Shown here: positions 19,388 to 29,342 of the stretch, piece after piece
How the letters are laid out: each line of letters opens with the position of its first letter
How positions within the stretch are numbered: the first letter of the stretch is position 1
Source: Alistipes provencensis
Lineage (GTDB): Bacteria > Bacteroidota > Bacteroidia > Bacteroidales > Rikenellaceae
NCBI RefSeq assembly: GCF_900083545.1
Contig: NZ_LT559262.1
Location: 496,001-560,000, forward strand
DNA length: 64,000 nt
Reading direction: 5' to 3'
Made by a program: the position numbers and the translations under genes
Notes under the pieces: model-generated
Databases searched by the model: none
The model's input: the letters and a program-made list of their open reading frames with translations, nothing else
What the model was told of the DNA's origin: nothing

Positions 19388-21502
19388 TTATTGTGCCTGC
19401 TCCAGCTCCAGATTGCTCACCCGGTCGGTCACGCCGAACCCGAAACCGGGATATTCATAGAGTCCGAAACGGGGTTCCGTCTCACCCCGGGTATAGGCCC
19501 AGATCGAAGCGTAATCTTCGGGGTCCTCGCCCATTTTGCCGAGCTGACGCAGATAGGCGGCCACCGACTTGTTCTCGACGATGAAGATTTCGCCCATGCG
19601 GTCGATTATAGGGCTGTGGCGGCGTGTGCGGTCGTGGTCGAAGCGCAGGATGCGCCGCCCCTCGGGCGTAAGACCCACCAGCCGGAAGGTCATGCTCTTG
19701 CCGATGGCCGGGAGGTTCAGCACACTGCGGTCCGTAGCGAGAAACGGCAGGCGGTATTTGCGCATGAAACGCCGGAGCTTGGCCGCCGTATCGCGCCCGT
19801 CGGCCAGCAGCGCGTCGAGTTCCGAAGCCTGCTCCGCAGTGAGGTGTCCGTAAATCTTCTCCTCCATCTGCTCCTGCATCGAGCGGCTGTTGGGCGTAAA
19901 GACCGCGCGGTTCTCCTCGAAACCCTTGACCGAGAAGGTGTAATAGCACACCACTCCCAGCGAATTGAGCACCTGCCGCAGCCGTGTGGTATGCCCGCGG
20001 CGCGAAGCGGCCACGGTATAGACCAACTGGTTGGTGATGAGCCACCCCGCCGAAAGGATCTTCCGGATGGCCTCCTCGGCCTCGGGCGTCACTTCGAGCG
20101 GCGTCTGGAAATGGGTCTGGATGATGAACTGTTTCACGCCGACGGCCGAAGCCTTCTCGCGGAATTCGCGCAGGATCTCCACCAGCTCGTCATTTACGCG
20201 CATCGGCAGGTAGGCAGGCAGGCGCGAACCGAGACGCACGCGCTGCAGTTCGGCATATTTTTCGCCCTCGGGACGCCATGCATTGGCCCGGCGCTTGCGG
20301 TTAGCCATGCGGTAGACCGCCTCGAGGATATTTCGCAGGGTCTTGTTCTGGCTCATCAGTGCGTCGCCGCCCGTGATGAGGATGTCGCGCAGTTGGGTAT
20401 CCTCCTCGAAATAATTCATCAGCCGGCGCAGTTTGTGGTCCCACGACTCTTTGGGACGCAGCGCCTCGAATTCGAAATTGAGACGTTCGCTCTGGAAATC
20501 GTACATCCGCTGACACGAAGCGCACAGTCCGCCGCAGGCGCGGCCCATCGTGTCGGGGATCAGGATCGCCACCTCCGGATAGCGGCGGTGGATGTTGTGT
20601 CCGTCGGGCAGCAGCCACCCGGCGGCATTGGGTTTACCCGCCTCGACGACATCCTCGCGCTCCCAAGCGCGGATCTGTCCGTAAGTCTCGACCAGTTGCG
20701 GCGAATAGAGGATGTAACTGCGGATGGCGGCATCGTCGTAACCGTCGCCCGTGACATCGAGCAGCGAAAGGTAATAGGGCGTGGCGAAGAAGGGCATCCC
20801 CTTTTTGCGGGCCTTCGAGAGCAGGTACATCGTCTCCGACGACAGCGACCCGGCCAGAAAGCGGTTCAGCTCCGAAGGGCTTTTCACGGCCATGGCCAAC
20901 TGAAAGCGGAAATCACCCCACCACTCGGCCACCTGCCGGTATTTCTCATCGTAAGTCATCCCCTCGGCGAACAGATAGCGCGACGGGGTTTTCGACTTGC
21001 GGTTCTCGATCTTCTGCACCAGCAGGTGCAGCATCCGTTCACGGTTGTCGGCGCGGATCGCCCGCACCTCCTCGTCCTGCCCCGAAAGCCAGCGTTCGGT
21101 GCGGCTGCGCACGCGCTGCGGCGAAGGCAGCGGGATTTCCGCCCCGTCGAGCAGGCGGAACAGGTGGAACAGATCGACAAACAGGTCGGAAGGCATCTCG
21201 GAATTGGCGAGCCGTCCGGTAAGGAACTGCCACAACAGCGTCAGGGTCTGTACTTCCAACTGACAGTCCGTGGATAATTCGTAGACTTCTTGTCCGTCGT
21301 AACCGATCAACAGTCGAATCTGCTCCGCAGCTTCGCTCTCCGCAGCGGCATGCCGGTCCACGAACTCCCCGAGATGCCTGCGGAACTCCGCACCGTCGCT
21401 GCTGGCGTCGGCGAGGGCCGCAAGGTCGGGTAACTCATGGCGATAGAGCAGTCCGAGCTGGGAAAGGGTCAGTGCAAGCATTTTCTTTTGCTTCATACGC
21501 AT
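19388..21502 (-). CDS. KamA-like radical SAM protein with long N-terminal extension
   Basis: The central part resembles lysine 2,3-aminomutase: a CGGLCASC cluster motif (C-x3-C-x2-C) near residue 320, then a long DILITGGDALMS segment and the QFIIQTHFQTP strand. At 704 residues it is far longer than typical KamA (about 420), with an N-terminal extension of about 300 residues of helical character. Bacteroidetes carry such long KamA-like proteins; whether they act on free lysine is not known. ATG at 21502 is used, but ATG at 21496 is equally possible. A TAAGTTTG -7 box (minus strand, 21611-21618) lies upstream without a clear -33 box. Confidence 0.75.
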   Translation of the reverse strand: MRMKQKKMLALTLSQLGLLYRHELPDLAALADASSDGAEFRRHLGEFVDRHAAAESEAAEQIRLLIGYDGQEVYELSTDCQLEVQTLTLLWQFLTGRLANSEMPSDLFVDLFHLFRLLDGAEIPLPSPQRVRSRTERWLSGQDEEVRAIRADNRERMLHLLVQKIENRKSKTPSRYLFAEGMTYDEKYRQVAEWWGDFRFQLAMAVKSPSELNRFLAGSLSSETMYLLSKARKKGMPFFATPYYLSLLDVTGDGYDDAAIRSYILYSPQLVETYGQIRAWEREDVVEAGKPNAAGWLLPDGHNIHRRYPEVAILIPDTMGRACGGLCASCQRMYDFQSERLNFEFEALRPKESWDHKLRRLMNYFEEDTQLRDILITGGDALMSQNKTLRNILEAVYRMANRKRRANAWRPEGEKYAELQRVRLGSRLPAYLPMRVNDELVEILREFREKASAVGVKQFIIQTHFQTPLEVTPEAEEAIRKILSAGWLITNQLVYTVAASRRGHTTRLRQVLNSLGVVCYYTFSVKGFEENRAVFTPNSRSMQEQMEEKIYGHLTAEQASELDALLADGRDTAAKLRRFMRKYRLPFLATDRSVLNLPAIGKSMTFRLVGLTPEGRRILRFDHDRTRRHSPIIDRMGEIFIVENKSVAAYLRQLGKMGEDPEDYASIWAYTRGETEPRFGLYEYPGFGFGVTDRVSNLELEQAQ

Positions 21503-21661
21503 TTTTTATTTAAGACGTTTGAGATAGGCGCAAAATTGTGCATTCACACCGGATCGTCACTCCCGGATTGCATTTTGCGGGAACAATATAGTAAAAATTT
21601 TTAATATATTCAAACTTATTACGGCAAATCTTCCATATTTGAATAAATTACATCCGAAAAC

Positions 21662-21693
21662 AAAAACCGCAACCCTTCAGGATTGCGGTTTTT
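21662..21693 (-). terminator. terminator of the capsule operon
   Basis: AAAAACCGCAA / TTGCGGTTTTT with a 10-base loop, 16 bp after the stop of the fucose synthase gene. Confidence 0.92.
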
Positions 21694-21708
21694 CTCAGAA
21701 AGAAAAGG

Positions 21709-22650
21709 TTATCGTTCGGCTCGCATGGGATTTTCCAGAAAATCCCGATACGACAGACGAATACCCTCCTCCAGTTCGGTTTTGTAAGTCCAGCCGAGCG
21801 CCGCAGCCTTCGACACATCCAGCAGTTTGCGGGGCGTACCGTTGGGTTTCGAGGTGTCCCACCGAATCTCTCCGCCGTAACCGATCACTTTCGCCACGAG
21901 TCCCGTCAGTTCCTTGATCGAAAGTTCCTTACCCGTCCCGGCATTGACCGTCTCGTTGCCGCTGTAATTGTTCATCAGGAATACGCACAGGTTGGCGAGG
22001 TCATCCACATAGAGGAACTCGCGCAACGGACTCCCGTCGCCCCAGCAGGTGACATATGGCAGTTTTTGTTCCTTGGCTTCATGGAAACGGCGGATCAGTG
22101 CCGGCAGCACATGGCTGTGCGTCGGATGGTAGTTATCGTTCGGCCCATAAAGATTGGTCGGCATTACGCTGATATAATTCGTGCCATACTGGCGGTTGAG
22201 ATACTCGCAGTACTTCAGTCCCGAGATCTTTGCCAGCGCATACGCCTCGTTCGTTTTTTCGAGTTCCGAGGTCAGCAGACACGACTCCTTCATCGGCTGA
22301 GGTGCCATGCGCGGATAGATGCACGAAGAGCCGAGGAATTCCAGCTTCTTACAGCCGTTCTGCCACGCCGCATGGATAACATTCATCTCAAGGATCATAT
22401 TCTCGTACATGAAGTCCGCCAGAGCACTCTGGTTGGCCTCGATACCACCGACTTTCGCCGCCGCCAGAAAGACATACTCCGGCTTCTCTTCGGCGAAAAA
22501 TCGTTCGACAGCGTCCTGACGCGTAAGGTCCAGCTCCCGATGCGTACGGGTAACGATATTCGTATATCCCTGCCGCTGCAACTCACGCACGATCGCCGAT
22601 CCGACCATGCCCCGATGCCCGGCGACGTATATTTTAGCACTCTTTTCCAT
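21709..22650 (-). CDS. fcl: GDP-L-fucose synthase
   Basis: An epimerase/reductase converting GDP-4-keto-6-deoxymannose to GDP-L-fucose. NADP-binding [14 protein letters not shown] is at residues 12-25, the catalytic [16 protein letters not shown] (Y-x3-K) is in the middle, and length (313) is standard. It is the last gene of the capsule operon, 6 bp after gmd. With gmd it supplies GDP-fucose to the alpha-1,2-fucosyltransferase at 30244. Confidence 0.96.
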   Translation of the reverse strand: MEKSAKIYVAGHRGMVGSAIVRELQRQGYTNIVTRTHRELDLTRQDAVERFFAEEKPEYVFLAAAKVGGIEANQSALADFMYENMILEMNVIHAAWQNGCKKLEFLGSSCIYPRMAPQPMKESCLLTSELEKTNEAYALAKISGLKYCEYLNRQYGTNYISVMPTNLYGPNDNYHPTHSHVLPALIRRFHEAKEQKLPYVTCWGDGSPLREFLYVDDLANLCVFLMNNYSGNETVNAGTGKELSIKELTGLVAKVIGYGGEIRWDTSKPNGTPRKLLDVSKAAALGWTYKTELEEGIRLSYRDFLENPMRAER

Positions 22651-22656
22651 ATTCCG

Positions 22657-23745
22657 CTATTTTACAATGCCCTTTTCGAGATACTCGGCGAGGTTTGTCC
22701 GTATCTCCTCACCGGCTCGTTCCACAGCCACCTTCGCCATATCGGCATCGACCATGATTCGAACCAGTTGTTCGAAACTTGTCCGGGTCGGGTTCCAGCC
22801 CAGTTCGGCCTTCGCTTTGGTCGGGTCTCCCCAGAGATTTACTACATCCGTCGGTCGATAGAAGTCCGGTGAAACCTCGACCAGTACCTTGCCCGTAGCT
22901 TTGTCGATTCCCTTTTCATCTTCGCCCTCGCCGACAAACTCCAATTCAATGCCGGCATATTTGAATGCAAGGTAGCAAAATTCCCGCACGGAATGTTGCT
23001 CACCCGTGGCGATGACGAAATCTTCCGGCGTCTTGTTTTGGAGAATCAGCCACATACATTCTACATAGTCTTTGGCATAGCCCCAATCGCGGAGCGACGA
23101 CAAGTTGCCCAAATACAATTTATCCTGCTTTCCTTGAGCGATGCGGGCGGCGGCGAGGGTGATCTTGCGGGTCACGAACGTTTCACCCCTACGTTCCGAT
23201 TCATGGTTGAACAGGATACCCGAGCAGCAAAACATTCCGTAGGCCTCGCGGTACTCCTTGACGATCCAGTAGCCGTAGAGTTTCGCCACGGCATAAGGCG
23301 AGTAAGGATGGAACGGGGTGTTTTCATTCTGCGGTACTTCCTCCACCTTGCCGTAGAGTTCCGAGGTCGAGGCCTGATAAATGCGACATGTATCGGCAAG
23401 ACCGCATTGACGCACGGCTTCCAGAATGCGCAGTACGCCCGTGGCGTCGACATCGGCTGTAAACTCCGGAGCGTCGAACGACACCTGAACATGACTTTGG
23501 GCTGCAAGGTTATAGATTTCATCCGGACGGATCTTGCCAATGACCTGCAACAGACTCATCGAGTCACCCAGATCGGCATAGTGCAGATGGAAATGCGGCA
23601 GACCCTCCAAATGGGCAATCCGCTCCCGAAAATCTACGGAGGAACGACGTATGGTGCCATGCACGTCATAGCCTTTTTGCAATAAAAACTCCGCCAGAAA
23701 CGATCCGTCCTGACCTGTAATACCCGTAATTAATGCGGTCTTCAT
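22657..23745 (-). CDS. gmd: GDP-mannose 4,6-dehydratase
   Basis: An SDR enzyme making GDP-4-keto-6-deoxymannose from GDP-mannose. It has the [15 protein letters not shown] nucleotide-binding start, the HGTIRRSS motif, and [13 protein letters not shown] with the catalytic Tyr and Lys. At 362 residues it is full length. It is coupled to fcl (6-bp gap) and follows the acyltransferase by 10 bp. Confidence 0.97.
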   Translation of the reverse strand: MKTALITGITGQDGSFLAEFLLQKGYDVHGTIRRSSVDFRERIAHLEGLPHFHLHYADLGDSMSLLQVIGKIRPDEIYNLAAQSHVQVSFDAPEFTADVDATGVLRILEAVRQCGLADTCRIYQASTSELYGKVEEVPQNENTPFHPYSPYAVAKLYGYWIVKEYREAYGMFCCSGILFNHESERRGETFVTRKITLAAARIAQGKQDKLYLGNLSSLRDWGYAKDYVECMWLILQNKTPEDFVIATGEQHSVREFCYLAFKYAGIELEFVGEGEDEKGIDKATGKVLVEVSPDFYRPTDVVNLWGDPTKAKAELGWNPTRTSFEQLVRIMVDADMAKVAVERAGEEIRTNLAEYLEKGIVK

Positions 23746-23755
23746 ATAAAGTTTA

Positions 23756-24787
23756 CTATTTTTTGCAGCATATATAATCTCCTAAAACGAGTAGTCGCGT
23801 GAGGCGATTACGGCGCAATAATTTTACAATCAAATAACTCACGGCAGTCAGAACCACACCTATTGTTAGCACGGTCCAGACCGGGATCAACCCCAAGCCG
23901 CTGACAAAAGGTGCTATTGCAAGATTGATAATAAGACAATGGACAAAATAAAGCCCCAATGTCTCCCGACCCAAAGCAATAAGTATTTTAGCGCAATAAC
24001 TTGTCCCCACCGTCACCGTCCATTTAAAAATTTCATAGAACAAAACAATCCCCAACGCAGCGACCCATAAACGATAAAAGATTGATAAATAGGGTTCTAA
24101 ATCAATACCCGGTAATACTTGGGGGGGGGTAATACACATCTGTAACCGGAAGAAATAGACACATACGGGAAACAGAACTGCGCTCCCTGTAAGCAAGACT
24201 TGGTCGAGACCGACATGCTTCGTCTGACTGAACGGTCTGATATAAACGCCAGCAGAAAAAAAGATAAAATACCACGCAATCCAATGAAAACCCAAAAGAT
24301 CTGTACGGGTAATCAGTTCGATAAAATTCAATCCACCAAGAATCGCCAGCACAATTATCCGTTCATCAATCTTAAGAGCTGCCGCCGTTTTTCGGCAACA
24401 AATAAAAAGAGTATGGATAAAAAACAGGACCCACAAGAACCAAAGACCTAAATCGGGACGTAAAATAATCCGGAGATTAAATACTGCAAACTCACGAAGC
24501 GAAATTCCGGCAGAACCATCTACAAAAAAAGCGATCACATTGTAGCAAAAAAAGGGGATGATCAACTGTAAAAATCGTTTTCCAACACTCTTCCATGTCG
24601 TAGTCTTATAACTTACAAATCCACTAAGAAACATGAATAACGGCATATGAAAGCTATAAATGCAGCGAAAGACAAGGCCATCTGTTCCGTACAATGTCTG
24701 AATAACATGCCCTGCAATCACCAGCAAAATGGCAAAACCTCGCAAAGCATCAATATAAGGAATGCGACCCGACAATAACATTTGCAC
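23756..24787 (-). CDS. acyltransferase family 3 membrane protein with poly-C tract
   Basis: A ten-helix integral membrane acyltransferase (OafA/YrhL/NodX type, 343 residues) starting [21 protein letters not shown], which contains the family's DxxRG and catalytic His segments. Such proteins O-acetylate surface sugars using acyl groups passed across the inner membrane. Nine C in a row on the coding strand (24121-24129) encode part of ITPPQVL; a change of one base would truncate the protein, so acylation could be phase variable. The gene is more AT-rich than its neighbours. Confidence 0.85.
   Translation of the reverse strand: MQMLLSGRIPYIDALRGFAILLVIAGHVIQTLYGTDGLVFRCIYSFHMPLFMFLSGFVSYKTTTWKSVGKRFLQLIIPFFCYNVIAFFVDGSAGISLREFAVFNLRIILRPDLGLWFLWVLFFIHTLFICCRKTAAALKIDERIIVLAILGGLNFIELITRTDLLGFHWIAWYFIFFSAGVYIRPFSQTKHVGLDQVLLTGSAVLFPVCVYFFRLQMCITPPQVLPGIDLEPYLSIFYRLWVAALGIVLFYEIFKWTVTVGTSYCAKILIALGRETLGLYFVHCLIINLAIAPFVSGLGLIPVWTVLTIGVVLTAVSYLIVKLLRRNRLTRLLVLGDYICCKK
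24121..24129. repeat. poly-G/C tract (9 bp) inside the acyltransferase gene
   Basis: Nine G on the plus strand, in frame here as ACC CCC CCC CAA. Insertion or deletion of one base would shift the acyltransferase frame near residue 220. Confidence 0.92.
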
Positions 24788-24799
24788 GACAACAGAGAG

Positions 24800-25387
24800 T
24801 TATGATATAATTTTACAAAGAGTGATCAGGATCACCCTGATATCAGTCACTAATGAGTGATGGGCAACATACTCCAGATTAATCCGCAGCTTATCCTGCA
24901 TAATCACATCTACATAATACCGGTCCGGATCATCGACCTGCTCCAACAATTCGTTCTCATTGCGATAGCGGATCGATGCCAGGTCCGTTATACCGGGACG
25001 GACACCGAGCACACGCATCTGCTCCGGGGTATACAGCCCGACATATTTCCGCACCTCCGGCCGGGGTCCGACCAGGCTCATATCTCCGACAAAAACGTTG
25101 ATAAGCTGCGGAAGTTCATCCAATTTGTACCGACGAATATAATATCCCGACCGGGTCACCCGCGGATCATGTCCTCCGATCGTTATCAATCCTTTCCGGT
25201 CGGAACCGACCCGCATCGAGCGGAATTTATACAACCTGAAATCCCGGTTGTTCCGCCCGACACGCACCTGACGGTAGAAGACCGGCCCTGCTGAATCACA
25301 TTTGATCCAAACGGCCAGAACGAGGAACAAGGGACTTAAAACAAGCAGCCCCAAACCGCTCGTTACAAGGTCGAAAAAACGTTTCAA
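24800..25387 (-). CDS. initiating sugar-phosphate transferase (PglC/WcfS-like)
   Basis: A 195-residue monotopic phosphoglycosyl transferase with one N-terminal membrane segment (SGLGLLVLSPLFLVLAVWI), then the KFRSM motif, LDELPQLINVFVGDMSLVGPRPE and a GITDLASIRY C-terminal part. It attaches the first sugar-1-phosphate to undecaprenyl phosphate at the inner membrane. The aminotransferase gene lies 10 bp upstream, as in the WcfR-WcfS pair of B. fragilis capsule A, suggesting an amino-sugar at the reducing end. Confidence 0.9.
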   Translation of the reverse strand: MKRFFDLVTSGLGLLVLSPLFLVLAVWIKCDSAGPVFYRQVRVGRNNRDFRLYKFRSMRVGSDRKGLITIGGHDPRVTRSGYYIRRYKLDELPQLINVFVGDMSLVGPRPEVRKYVGLYTPEQMRVLGVRPGITDLASIRYRNENELLEQVDDPDRYYVDVIMQDKLRINLEYVAHHSLVTDIRVILITLCKIIS

Positions 25388-25397
25388 TGAAAATATA

Positions 25398-26597
25398 TTA
25401 TTTCGAAATGATATCGACGAAATTGGAGATGACGTATTCGGCCTCCTCGTCGGTAAGGCGCGTATGCAGCGGAAGCGTCACCTCATTGCGGTACTGGTCA
25501 TACGCATTCGGATAGTCTGCGATGTCGAACCCCAAAGCCTTATATGCCGTCATCATCGGAAGCGGCTTGTAATGGACATTGCAGGCGATGCCCCGCTCCG
25601 CCATTTTGACGATGACATCGTTCCGCTCGGCGACATCCCGCCCCAACAGACGCACAAGATATAGATGTCCGCTCGAAGAGTGATCCGCCCCATAATGATC
25701 GAGTACCTGCACCGAACAATCTTTCAGCGCGTCATCATAACGGCCGATCAGCTCACGACGACGGCGGAGCATTTCCGGATAGCGTTTCAACTGTGCAAGC
25801 CCGATCCCGGCCATGATATCCGTCATGTTGCATTTGAAATTGGGCGCGACGATATCGTACTCCCAAGCGCCGAGTTGCGTCTTGGCCAAAGCGTCCTTAC
25901 TCTGTCCATGAAGCGACAACAACTGGAATTGCTTGTAGAGCCATTCGTTATCGATACCGGGGATCGGACGCCATGTAAGCGCCCCGCCCTCGGCCGTCGT
26001 GAGATTCTTCACGGCGTGGAACGAAAACGAGGTGAAATCGGCGATCTCTCCGCACATCCGTCCGTGCCACTGTGCCCCGAAAGCATGGGCGGCATCGGAC
26101 AATACGACAGCCCGGCCGAATGCTTGCTGAAGATCATTTGCAGGGCGAAAAAGATGTTTTTTACGTTCGACTGCTGCATAAATCTTGTCATAATCGCAAA
26201 CGACACCGCCGAGATCCACCGGCACGACGACTTTCGTTCGTTCGGTGATGACATCGGCAAGTTTATCGTAGTCCATTTCAAAGGATCCGGGCGCCGTATC
26301 GACCAGCACGACCTTAGCTCCGACATGGCACGTCACACTGGCCGTTGCAGTATAAGTGTATGCCGAAGTAATGACCTCGTCTCCGGGCCCGACACCCAGT
26401 ACGCGGAGAATCAACTCCATGCACGCCGTCGCAGAGTTCAGGCACACGGACTTTTCCGTCTGGCAGCACATCGAAATCAGGTTTTCAAACTCTTTGGTGC
26501 GGGGTCCCGTCGTAATCCATCCGGAACGCAGAGCCTCAGCAACTTCAGCAATCTCCGCCTCCGTCATATCGGGAGGCGAAAAGGAAATTTTTGTCAT
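25398..26597 (-). CDS. DegT/DnrJ/EryC1/StrS sugar aminotransferase
   Basis: A PLP-dependent aminotransferase of 399 residues that aminates a keto-sugar nucleotide. The PLP lysine lies in FTSFSFHAVKNLTTAEGG; DAAHAFGA is the upstream Asp-containing motif. The likely substrate is the 4-keto sugar made by the CapD-type dehydratase at 34784, giving a 4-amino sugar as in WcfR or PglE. It sits between the SDR and the initiating transferase with gaps of 10 bp on each side. Confidence 0.9.
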   Translation of the reverse strand: MTKISFSPPDMTEAEIAEVAEALRSGWITTGPRTKEFENLISMCCQTEKSVCLNSATACMELILRVLGVGPGDEVITSAYTYTATASVTCHVGAKVVLVDTAPGSFEMDYDKLADVITERTKVVVPVDLGGVVCDYDKIYAAVERKKHLFRPANDLQQAFGRAVVLSDAAHAFGAQWHGRMCGEIADFTSFSFHAVKNLTTAEGGALTWRPIPGIDNEWLYKQFQLLSLHGQSKDALAKTQLGAWEYDIVAPNFKCNMTDIMAGIGLAQLKRYPEMLRRRRELIGRYDDALKDCSVQVLDHYGADHSSSGHLYLVRLLGRDVAERNDVIVKMAERGIACNVHYKPLPMMTAYKALGFDIADYPNAYDQYRNEVTLPLHTRLTDEEAEYVISNFVDIISK

Positions 26598-26607
26598 ATA
26601 CGATAAT

Positions 26608-27372
26608 TTATCGAACGGTATATCCTCCGTCCACGATCAGATTTTGTCCGGTAACCCACCGGGAAGCATCGCTTAGCAGATAAATGCAGGCATTGGAAAC
26701 GTCCTCCGTACGGCCCAGGCCCAATAAGTGCTTATCCTCCAGTTGCCTGCGCAGGTCAGGATCGGCCATATGAGGCAAATCTGCATTGATCGGTGTAAGA
26801 ATCGCACCCGGAGATACGCTATTGAACCGGATGTTGCGTTTGGCATACTCACAGGCCAGCGATCGGGCCGCAGAGATCAATGCTCCCTTGGTCATGCCGT
26901 ACAACGATTTGCCGCTTTCGCCCACACATCCCATGATCGACGAGAAAAAAACGATACTTCCACCCTCTTTGGGCATGTGTCTGATTTTGCAGACCTCTCG
27001 TGTCAGTTCAATGGCGGAATAGACGTTATTCCGGAAAAAACGGTCGAGTTGTTCAGTGGACATCAGTTTCAGGGGAAGCGTCGTCGATATCCCGGCACAA
27101 TGGAGTACACCATGCAACGGGCCGCATTGGGTTACGATATCGGCAACCAGTACCCCTATTCGGTCAAAATCCGTCAAATCAAAAGACATCACAACATGTC
27201 CGTTGCCCGTCATTTGCCGCCGGGTTTCGGCTAATCGCTCCTCATTACGACCAATAAGCACTACACGGGCTCCCATCCGGCTGCAATCAATGGCGCATTG
27301 GCGACCGATGCCGGACGAAGCTCCGGTAATTAATATTGTCTTTTCCGACAGGGTGAATGGATTGAACGTCAT
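26608..27372 (-). CDS. short-chain dehydrogenase/reductase (FabG-like)
   Basis: An NAD(P)H-dependent SDR of about 254 residues. It has the [12 protein letters not shown]ossmann motif, NVYSAIELT, the catalytic Ser in FFSSIMG and Tyr/Lys in YGMTKGALI, and a Pro-Gly loop ([10 protein letters not shown]). The start is ATG at 27372, two bases after the ketosynthase stop; a TTG start overlapping that stop is less likely. Next to an ACP and a ketosynthase III it may reduce a 3-ketoacyl-ACP to the 3-hydroxyacyl form. Confidence 0.85.
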   Translation of the reverse strand: MTFNPFTLSEKTILITGASSGIGRQCAIDCSRMGARVVLIGRNEERLAETRRQMTGNGHVVMSFDLTDFDRIGVLVADIVTQCGPLHGVLHCAGISTTLPLKLMSTEQLDRFFRNNVYSAIELTREVCKIRHMPKEGGSIVFFSSIMGCVGESGKSLYGMTKGALISAARSLACEYAKRNIRFNSVSPGAILTPINADLPHMADPDLRRQLEDKHLLGLGRTEDVSNACIYLLSDASRWVTGQNLIVDGGYTVR

Positions 27373-27374
27373 GG

Positions 27375-28433
27375 TCAAACCTCTACGATATCACTGATAC
27401 GGCAATCGACGAACGGTACGATGGCCGTCGCCCATGTCATACCAACGCCGAATGCGCTCAACATCAACCGCTTTTTGCCCGACAAGTTGTCTTTCAATTG
27501 ATCGACGATGGTCAAAGGAACCGATACGGATGAGGTATTGCCGTATTTGGCGATCGTCGACGGAATCCTCGTCGTATCCAGTTTGAGTTTCTTGGCCAGA
27601 TAACTGTTGATAAAGTTGTTGGCCTGATGAAAGACATAGTAATCCAGCGATTGGATATCCACCTCCGACCACTCCGCGATCTTTTTGATGTCGCGCGGGA
27701 TCTCACGGATCACAAAGTTGAAGACATCGCCCCCGTTCATATAACCCTGTTCTTCGCTACGGATATTGCCGTATTCATCGACAACCTTTTCTTGCAGGGT
27801 CTCCACACTGCTCGGCATCCGGTAACCGCCGGCATTGATCTTGATCAGGTCGCCGCGAGAGCCGTCCGAGTTGAGCGAAAAATAGCTTTCCCCGAATTTT
27901 TCATCCCGTTCGACAAGTGCCGCAACTCCGCCGTCACCGAACAGGAATGCCGACCGGCGGTCTTTCGGTGAATAGACTTTCGAGCGGGTCTCGCCGTCAA
28001 GAATCAATGCCTTGCGCAGATTATTGCACTGCATGAACGAATAGGCGACACTCAACCCGTAAATGAATGCGGAGCATCCCAGATTTATATCGAATGCTAT
28101 CGTCGAATTCGGTAAGCCTAAACGTTCCTGCAACAATACCGATGTCGCAGGCATGCGGTAATCGGGCGTTTGCGATATGAAGATCAGCAAATCGATCTCA
28201 TTGCGATCGATCCCGTTGTCGGCAATGAGTTTTTCCGCCGCAGCAAAGCACAAGTCCGACGAGCAGGTTTTTTCATCGGCGAAACGACGCTCATAGATAC
28301 CTACCTTATCGACAACTTCGCGGACTTGATCCTCCGGGAAATACTGTGTGTATTTGTAATTGTCGATCACCGTGCGGGGAACGGCACCGCTCAAAGCCGT
28401 AATCCCGACACCCTGAAATTTCAGAAACGACAT
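27375..28433 (-). CDS. beta-ketoacyl-ACP synthase III-like protein
   Basis: A 352-residue thiolase-fold ketosynthase. The FabH-type catalytic triad is visible: Cys in INLGCSAF (about residue 120), His in VFHQANNF (about 268) and Asn in YGNTSS (about 298). It joins an acyl-CoA to malonyl-ACP. It is a second, operon-bound copy rather than housekeeping FabH: it sits directly after a dedicated ACP (2-bp gap) and before an SDR inside a capsule operon, so it probably builds a short acyl group for a sugar. Confidence 0.88.
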   Translation of the reverse strand: MSFLKFQGVGITALSGAVPRTVIDNYKYTQYFPEDQVREVVDKVGIYERRFADEKTCSSDLCFAAAEKLIADNGIDRNEIDLLIFISQTPDYRMPATSVLLQERLGLPNSTIAFDINLGCSAFIYGLSVAYSFMQCNNLRKALILDGETRSKVYSPKDRRSAFLFGDGGVAALVERDEKFGESYFSLNSDGSRGDLIKINAGGYRMPSSVETLQEKVVDEYGNIRSEEQGYMNGGDVFNFVIREIPRDIKKIAEWSEVDIQSLDYYVFHQANNFINSYLAKKLKLDTTRIPSTIAKYGNTSSVSVPLTIVDQLKDNLSGKKRLMLSAFGVGMTWATAIVPFVDCRISDIVEV

Positions 28434-28435
28434 GA

Positions 28436-28666
28436 TTATTTGTGGGATTCAATATACGACGCAATATCACCCAGCGTTTTCAACTCGCGGAACTGGGCAT
28501 TCTCGATCTGCATGTCATACTCCTCGTCAAGCATCGCTATGACCGATAAGAACGATAAAGAATTCCATTCATCCAAATCTCGGAAAATAGTATCCGTATT
28601 CAAGGTTGTTGCATCTTCAATTTCAACCGCTTCGGCGAATTTTTCGATAAATTCTTTCATGCTCAT
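28436..28666 (-). CDS. acyl carrier protein-like protein
   Basis: A 76-residue four-helix carrier. The prosthetic-group serine is expected in DEWNSLSFLSVIAMLDEE, where NSL replaces the classic DSL. Length and acidic charge fit ACP. ATG at 28660 is an equally good start (the second Met). It lies in the capsule operon upstream of the ketosynthase and SDR, pointing to a dedicated acyl chain pathway. Confidence 0.85.
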   Translation of the reverse strand: MSMKEFIEKFAEAVEIEDATTLNTDTIFRDLDEWNSLSFLSVIAMLDEEYDMQIENAQFRELKTLGDIASYIESHK

Positions 28667-28686
28667 CTGTTATTATTTTTAATTAT

Positions 28687-29310
28687 TCATATTTTAGTTG
28701 GTTTATTCAAGTCATAAGCCATAAAAGCCCGTTCCCGGCCATCTGACAGAGTAATGATTTTTTTCATAACTGCTCCATTCAGTTTATGGAACTTATATAC
28801 ATGCTTATTCGCCGTATCTACTTCGAATTCCAGTTCTTCGATCCCCAGCAGGCGAAGAATCCGCAACGTATTGTTATGCATCTCACACGACGAAATCGAA
28901 TCCTTGTAGCGAGGGTCCCATCCCCAATAGCCACCTCGTGCCCCCTGCTGTCCGATGAAGGACCCATCGTTCCGTTTCAAAGACCTATAACGGACAAACA
29001 AGGCCCTCAGTAGTACGGGATTAGAAAGAACCGATCCAATGGCCGCTATAGCCAACCGGGCTCGGTTTTTCATCATATAACAGCGATGGCGATGGCAGTC
29101 CAAGACTGCGAACATATATCCTACCACCCTGCCCTTATCCTCAGCACAAACACATACCGTACATGGATCAGAAAGTACCAGCCGGTAATATTGCCGCAGG
29201 AAGCATCGCCCCATCAAGACAAAGATTCCATTATCATTGACATCCTTAATACGATGGTGAATATCAGCCAGACAACGTGCGTCGGCCTGTTTTGCCAAAC
29301 GATAGACCAT
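28687..29310 (-). CDS. GNAT-like N-acetyltransferase
   Basis: A protein of about 207 residues whose N-terminal half has GNAT features: YRLAKQADARCLADIHH, then a CVCAEDKGRVVGYMFAV strand pair, and near the C-terminus NNTLRILRLLGIEELEFEV followed by an aromatic strand. ATG at 29310 is chosen because the family begins right there; the upstream TTG would overlap the preceding gene. In this operon it could transfer the ACP-bound acyl group to a 4-amino sugar. The acyl-binding Q/R-x-x-G-x-G/A is not clear, so the call is moderate. Confidence 0.6.
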   Translation of the reverse strand: MVYRLAKQADARCLADIHHRIKDVNDNGIFVLMGRCFLRQYYRLVLSDPCTVCVCAEDKGRVVGYMFAVLDCHRHRCYMMKNRARLAIAAIGSVLSNPVLLRALFVRYRSLKRNDGSFIGQQGARGGYWGWDPRYKDSISSCEMHNNTLRILRLLGIEELEFEVDTANKHVYKFHKLNGAVMKKIITLSDGRERAFMAYDLNKPTKI

Positions 29311-29342
29311 ATTATCGAATTTACTCGGATTAAATGCAGAAA

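Noticed and set aside
19391..21277. 628-codon open frame antisense to the KamA-like gene
   Set aside because: No recognisable domain, and the radical SAM motifs are on the opposite strand.
24097..24284. two small minus-strand frames inside the acyltransferase gene
   Set aside because: They are alternative frames over the C9 tract; the full-length acyltransferase frame is open through it.
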